Positions 22,003-23,096 of a stretch of 23,096 nt of DNA are shown here, piece after piece. The notes under the pieces are model-generated. The model saw nothing but the letters and a program-made list of their open reading frames with translations. It was not told the DNA's origin and made no database searches. This DNA comes from Spirochaetaceae bacterium (GTDB taxonomy: Bacteria > Spirochaetota > Spirochaetia > SZUA-6 > Bin103): NCBI GenBank assembly GCA_026710565.1, contig JAPOQV010000566.1, positions 1 through 23,096 of the forward strand. Reading direction: 5' to 3'. The position numbers and the translations under genes are program-made. Each line of letters opens with the position of its first letter. Positions within the stretch are counted from its first letter, which is position 1.

Positions 22003-22083
22003 CGGACACCTATACACCGGTGCGCGTCCGGTGCGCAAAGCGACGATGCGGTGAACGCGGGCGGCAGGTGCTACGATGGGGCG

Positions 22084-22482
22084 ATGACGAACCGAGGGAA
22101 GGCCGCTCCGTGGCACATCTCGCAGGTCGCGCTGAACGTGGGTGACTTGGACGCGGCCGTGGCGTTCTATCGCAACACCCTGGGGATCCCGTTCATCGCT
22201 CGGGCGACTCCAGGGCTGGCGTTCTTCGACTGCGATGGCGTGCGCCTCATGCTGACGGCGAACGCGGGCGCGGGGACGGCCGGATGCGCCCTCTACTTCA
22301 AGGTGCCCGACATCGAGCGCCGCTACGGCGAGCTCCAGGGATGCGGCGTCACGTTCGACGGCCCGCCTCAGGTCATGCACGCCGCGGACGACTACGAGCT
22401 GCGGATGGCGTTCTTCCGCGACCCGGCCGGCAACCTTCTGGCGATCATGGCCGAGAACGGCGTCTACGAACGCCAGGGCTGA
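22084..22482 (+). CDS. VOC-superfamily protein
   Basis: A 132-residue protein: WHISQVALNVGDLDAAVAFYRNTLGI (10-35), then a central strand set, KVPDIERRYGELQGCGV (73-89) and the closing AFFRDPAGNLLAIMAENG (109-126) with Glu at the usual metal position. The His at residue 11 could be the first ligand. It differs from the VOC gene at 19859 and is not a recent duplicate. It is divergent from the alpha/alpha-barrel gene, with 81 bases between the starts, which contain a CACCGGTG palindrome (22015-22022). Typical roles are glyoxalase, extradiol dioxygenase or antibiotic binding; none can be chosen here. Confidence 0.87.
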   Translation: MTNRGKAAPWHISQVALNVGDLDAAVAFYRNTLGIPFIARATPGLAFFDCDGVRLMLTANAGAGTAGCALYFKVPDIERRYGELQGCGVTFDGPPQVMHAADDYELRMAFFRDPAGNLLAIMAENGVYERQG

Positions 22483-22560
22483 AGGGATCGGTCGAGCGCC
22501 GGGCTGTACCTCCGGCGGACGCTGCATGGTGGACGCGGCTCTGCCGGGCTCTGGAGCAGA

Positions 22561-22837
22561 CCGCAGCAGCCACCAACCGGTCCAGTCCTCCGTCGGCGTC
22601 GCGGCCGTGGTCAGGAGGAGTGCCGCGCCGACACGGTCGCCGAGATTGAGGGGTACCCCCGCGCCATCGCCCGCGCCGGCGACGATCTGGTGAAGATCCA
22701 CGGCGCCCACGGCTACGTGCTCAGCCAGTTCCTGTCGTCGCCGGTCGACCGCCGCGACGAACGCTACGGCGGTGACCGCGAGCGCCGCTTGGCGCTGCCG
22801 TGTGCGGTGCGTGCCGCGATCGGGCCCGACCTACTGG
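22561..22837 (+). pseudogene. Fragment of an Old Yellow Enzyme-type NADH:flavin oxidoreductase
   Basis: A frame open since the VOC stop at 22482 reads TVAEIEGYPRAIARAGDDLVKIHGAHGYVLSQF and then SSPVDRRDERYGGDRERR, ending AVRAAIGPD. This is the central barrel segment of OYE/2,4-dienoyl-CoA-reductase-like enzymes (HGAHGYLLSQFLSP-x-NRR-x-D-x-YGG). The first roughly 140 residues of the domain, with the FMN site, and everything after AVRAAIGPD are absent. The flanking translation (Arg/Pro-rich before, random after) has no resemblance. It is therefore a decayed or rearranged remnant, not a functional gene. The break after GPD coincides with a drop in GC. Confidence 0.75.
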
Positions 22838-23096
22838 GTCCAGTCCGCAGTCGGAGAGATCAAGCGGTCCCCGTCACCACTAGAACCCGAACGGAAAAAT
22901 CAGGTGTAGAGTGGCTGTTCTCTAGGTCAGACACGATACCAGCCGGGTTCGCGATTAACCCGGCATATTCACGCTGGGGTTGGAAGTTGGCTGAATTGAG
23001 GCTTCGAGGCGGTTCGAGGGTCGGATCGGCAACCGGCAGGGACCGCGGTTGATGCTGGTGATCGCAGGAGAGGCTCGGAGGGCGATCCGTGGGGCG
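22838..23096. other. Non-coding right end, lower GC, with one hairpin
   Basis: No credible gene. Composition falls relative to the left neighbour after about 22840. A perfect 8-bp stem with 7-base loop, GCCGGGTT/AACCCGGC, lies at 22942-22964 and is followed by ATATTC. The abrupt end of the oxidoreductase fragment nearby suggests a rearrangement or insertion-element border. A short frame at 23052-23096 (MLVIAGEARR...) could be the start of a gene continuing outside the window, but it is too short to judge. Confidence 0.4.

Noticed and set aside
23010..23035. GGTTCGA, resembling a tRNA T-loop
   Set aside because: No matching T-stem, anticodon or acceptor arms could be built around it.
1..23096. 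CRISPR array or tandem-repeat search by eye
   Set aside because: No regularly spaced direct repeats were found. The only large repeat is the pair of paralogous genes at 13513 and 20221.

Overview
The window is about 23 kb of high-GC DNA (roughly 70% over most genes) with many short overlaps between neighbouring genes. It looks like a chromosomal accessory region of an uncultured, probably Gram-negative-type bacterium: there is a lipobox protein, a membrane-anchored FtsH and two half-size ABC exporters. I cannot place the phylum from sequence alone. Two blocks of clearly lower GC (about 49% at 2.5-3.2 kb and about 55% at 11.7-13.5 kb) sit inside the high-GC background and look like later arrivals.

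Layout. 1-5655 (+) is a sugar-oxidation locus: a Gfo/Idh/MocA dehydrogenase cut by the window edge, a RbsD/FucU mutarotase, an SMP-30 lactonase and, further on, an aldo/keto reductase. Mutarotase, sugar dehydrogenase and lactonase are three consecutive functions of oxidative L-fucose (or related aldose) breakdown. The set is interrupted by a low-GC ART/DUF2441-like gene, an SGNH hydrolase and an unrecognised 180-residue gene. 5672-7663 (-) is ftsH. 7664-7977 has no ordinary gene but holds three perfect hairpins, a long-range helix, a 13-codon ORF with a strong Shine-Dalgarno and a terminator-like end, all consistent with a small structured RNA on the + strand. Then come an amidase (-), a single-domain cupin (+) and a small lipoprotein (-).

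10469-13516 is an accessory island. A class II Fic protein (+) converges on a three-gene minus-strand cassette of a TIGR04255-family protein, an unknown 148-residue protein and a 179-residue protein with a possible PemK/MazF-like core. The cassette is joined by a GTGA stop/start overlap to the upstream gene for a 597-residue alpha/alpha-barrel-type protein. This is the best candidate here for an undescribed system.

15383-19711 (-) is a marR-ABC-ABC operon. It encodes a heterodimeric exporter with one canonical and one degenerate ATP site, behind a sigma70-like promoter overlapped by a palindromic operator. 20221-22002 (-) is a second copy of the 597-residue protein, flanked by two VOC-family genes (+). 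The right end carries a fragment of an Old Yellow Enzyme gene and about 260 bases of non-coding, less GC-rich sequence.

How the genes may work together: the left part fits oxidation of fucose-like sugars, and the paired alpha/alpha-barrel proteins could act on polysaccharide-derived or other polyol-like substrates. The MarR/ABC unit is a self-contained efflux module. The Fic and TIGR04255 genes look like stress, conflict or defence cargo. Function in the last two sentences is inference.
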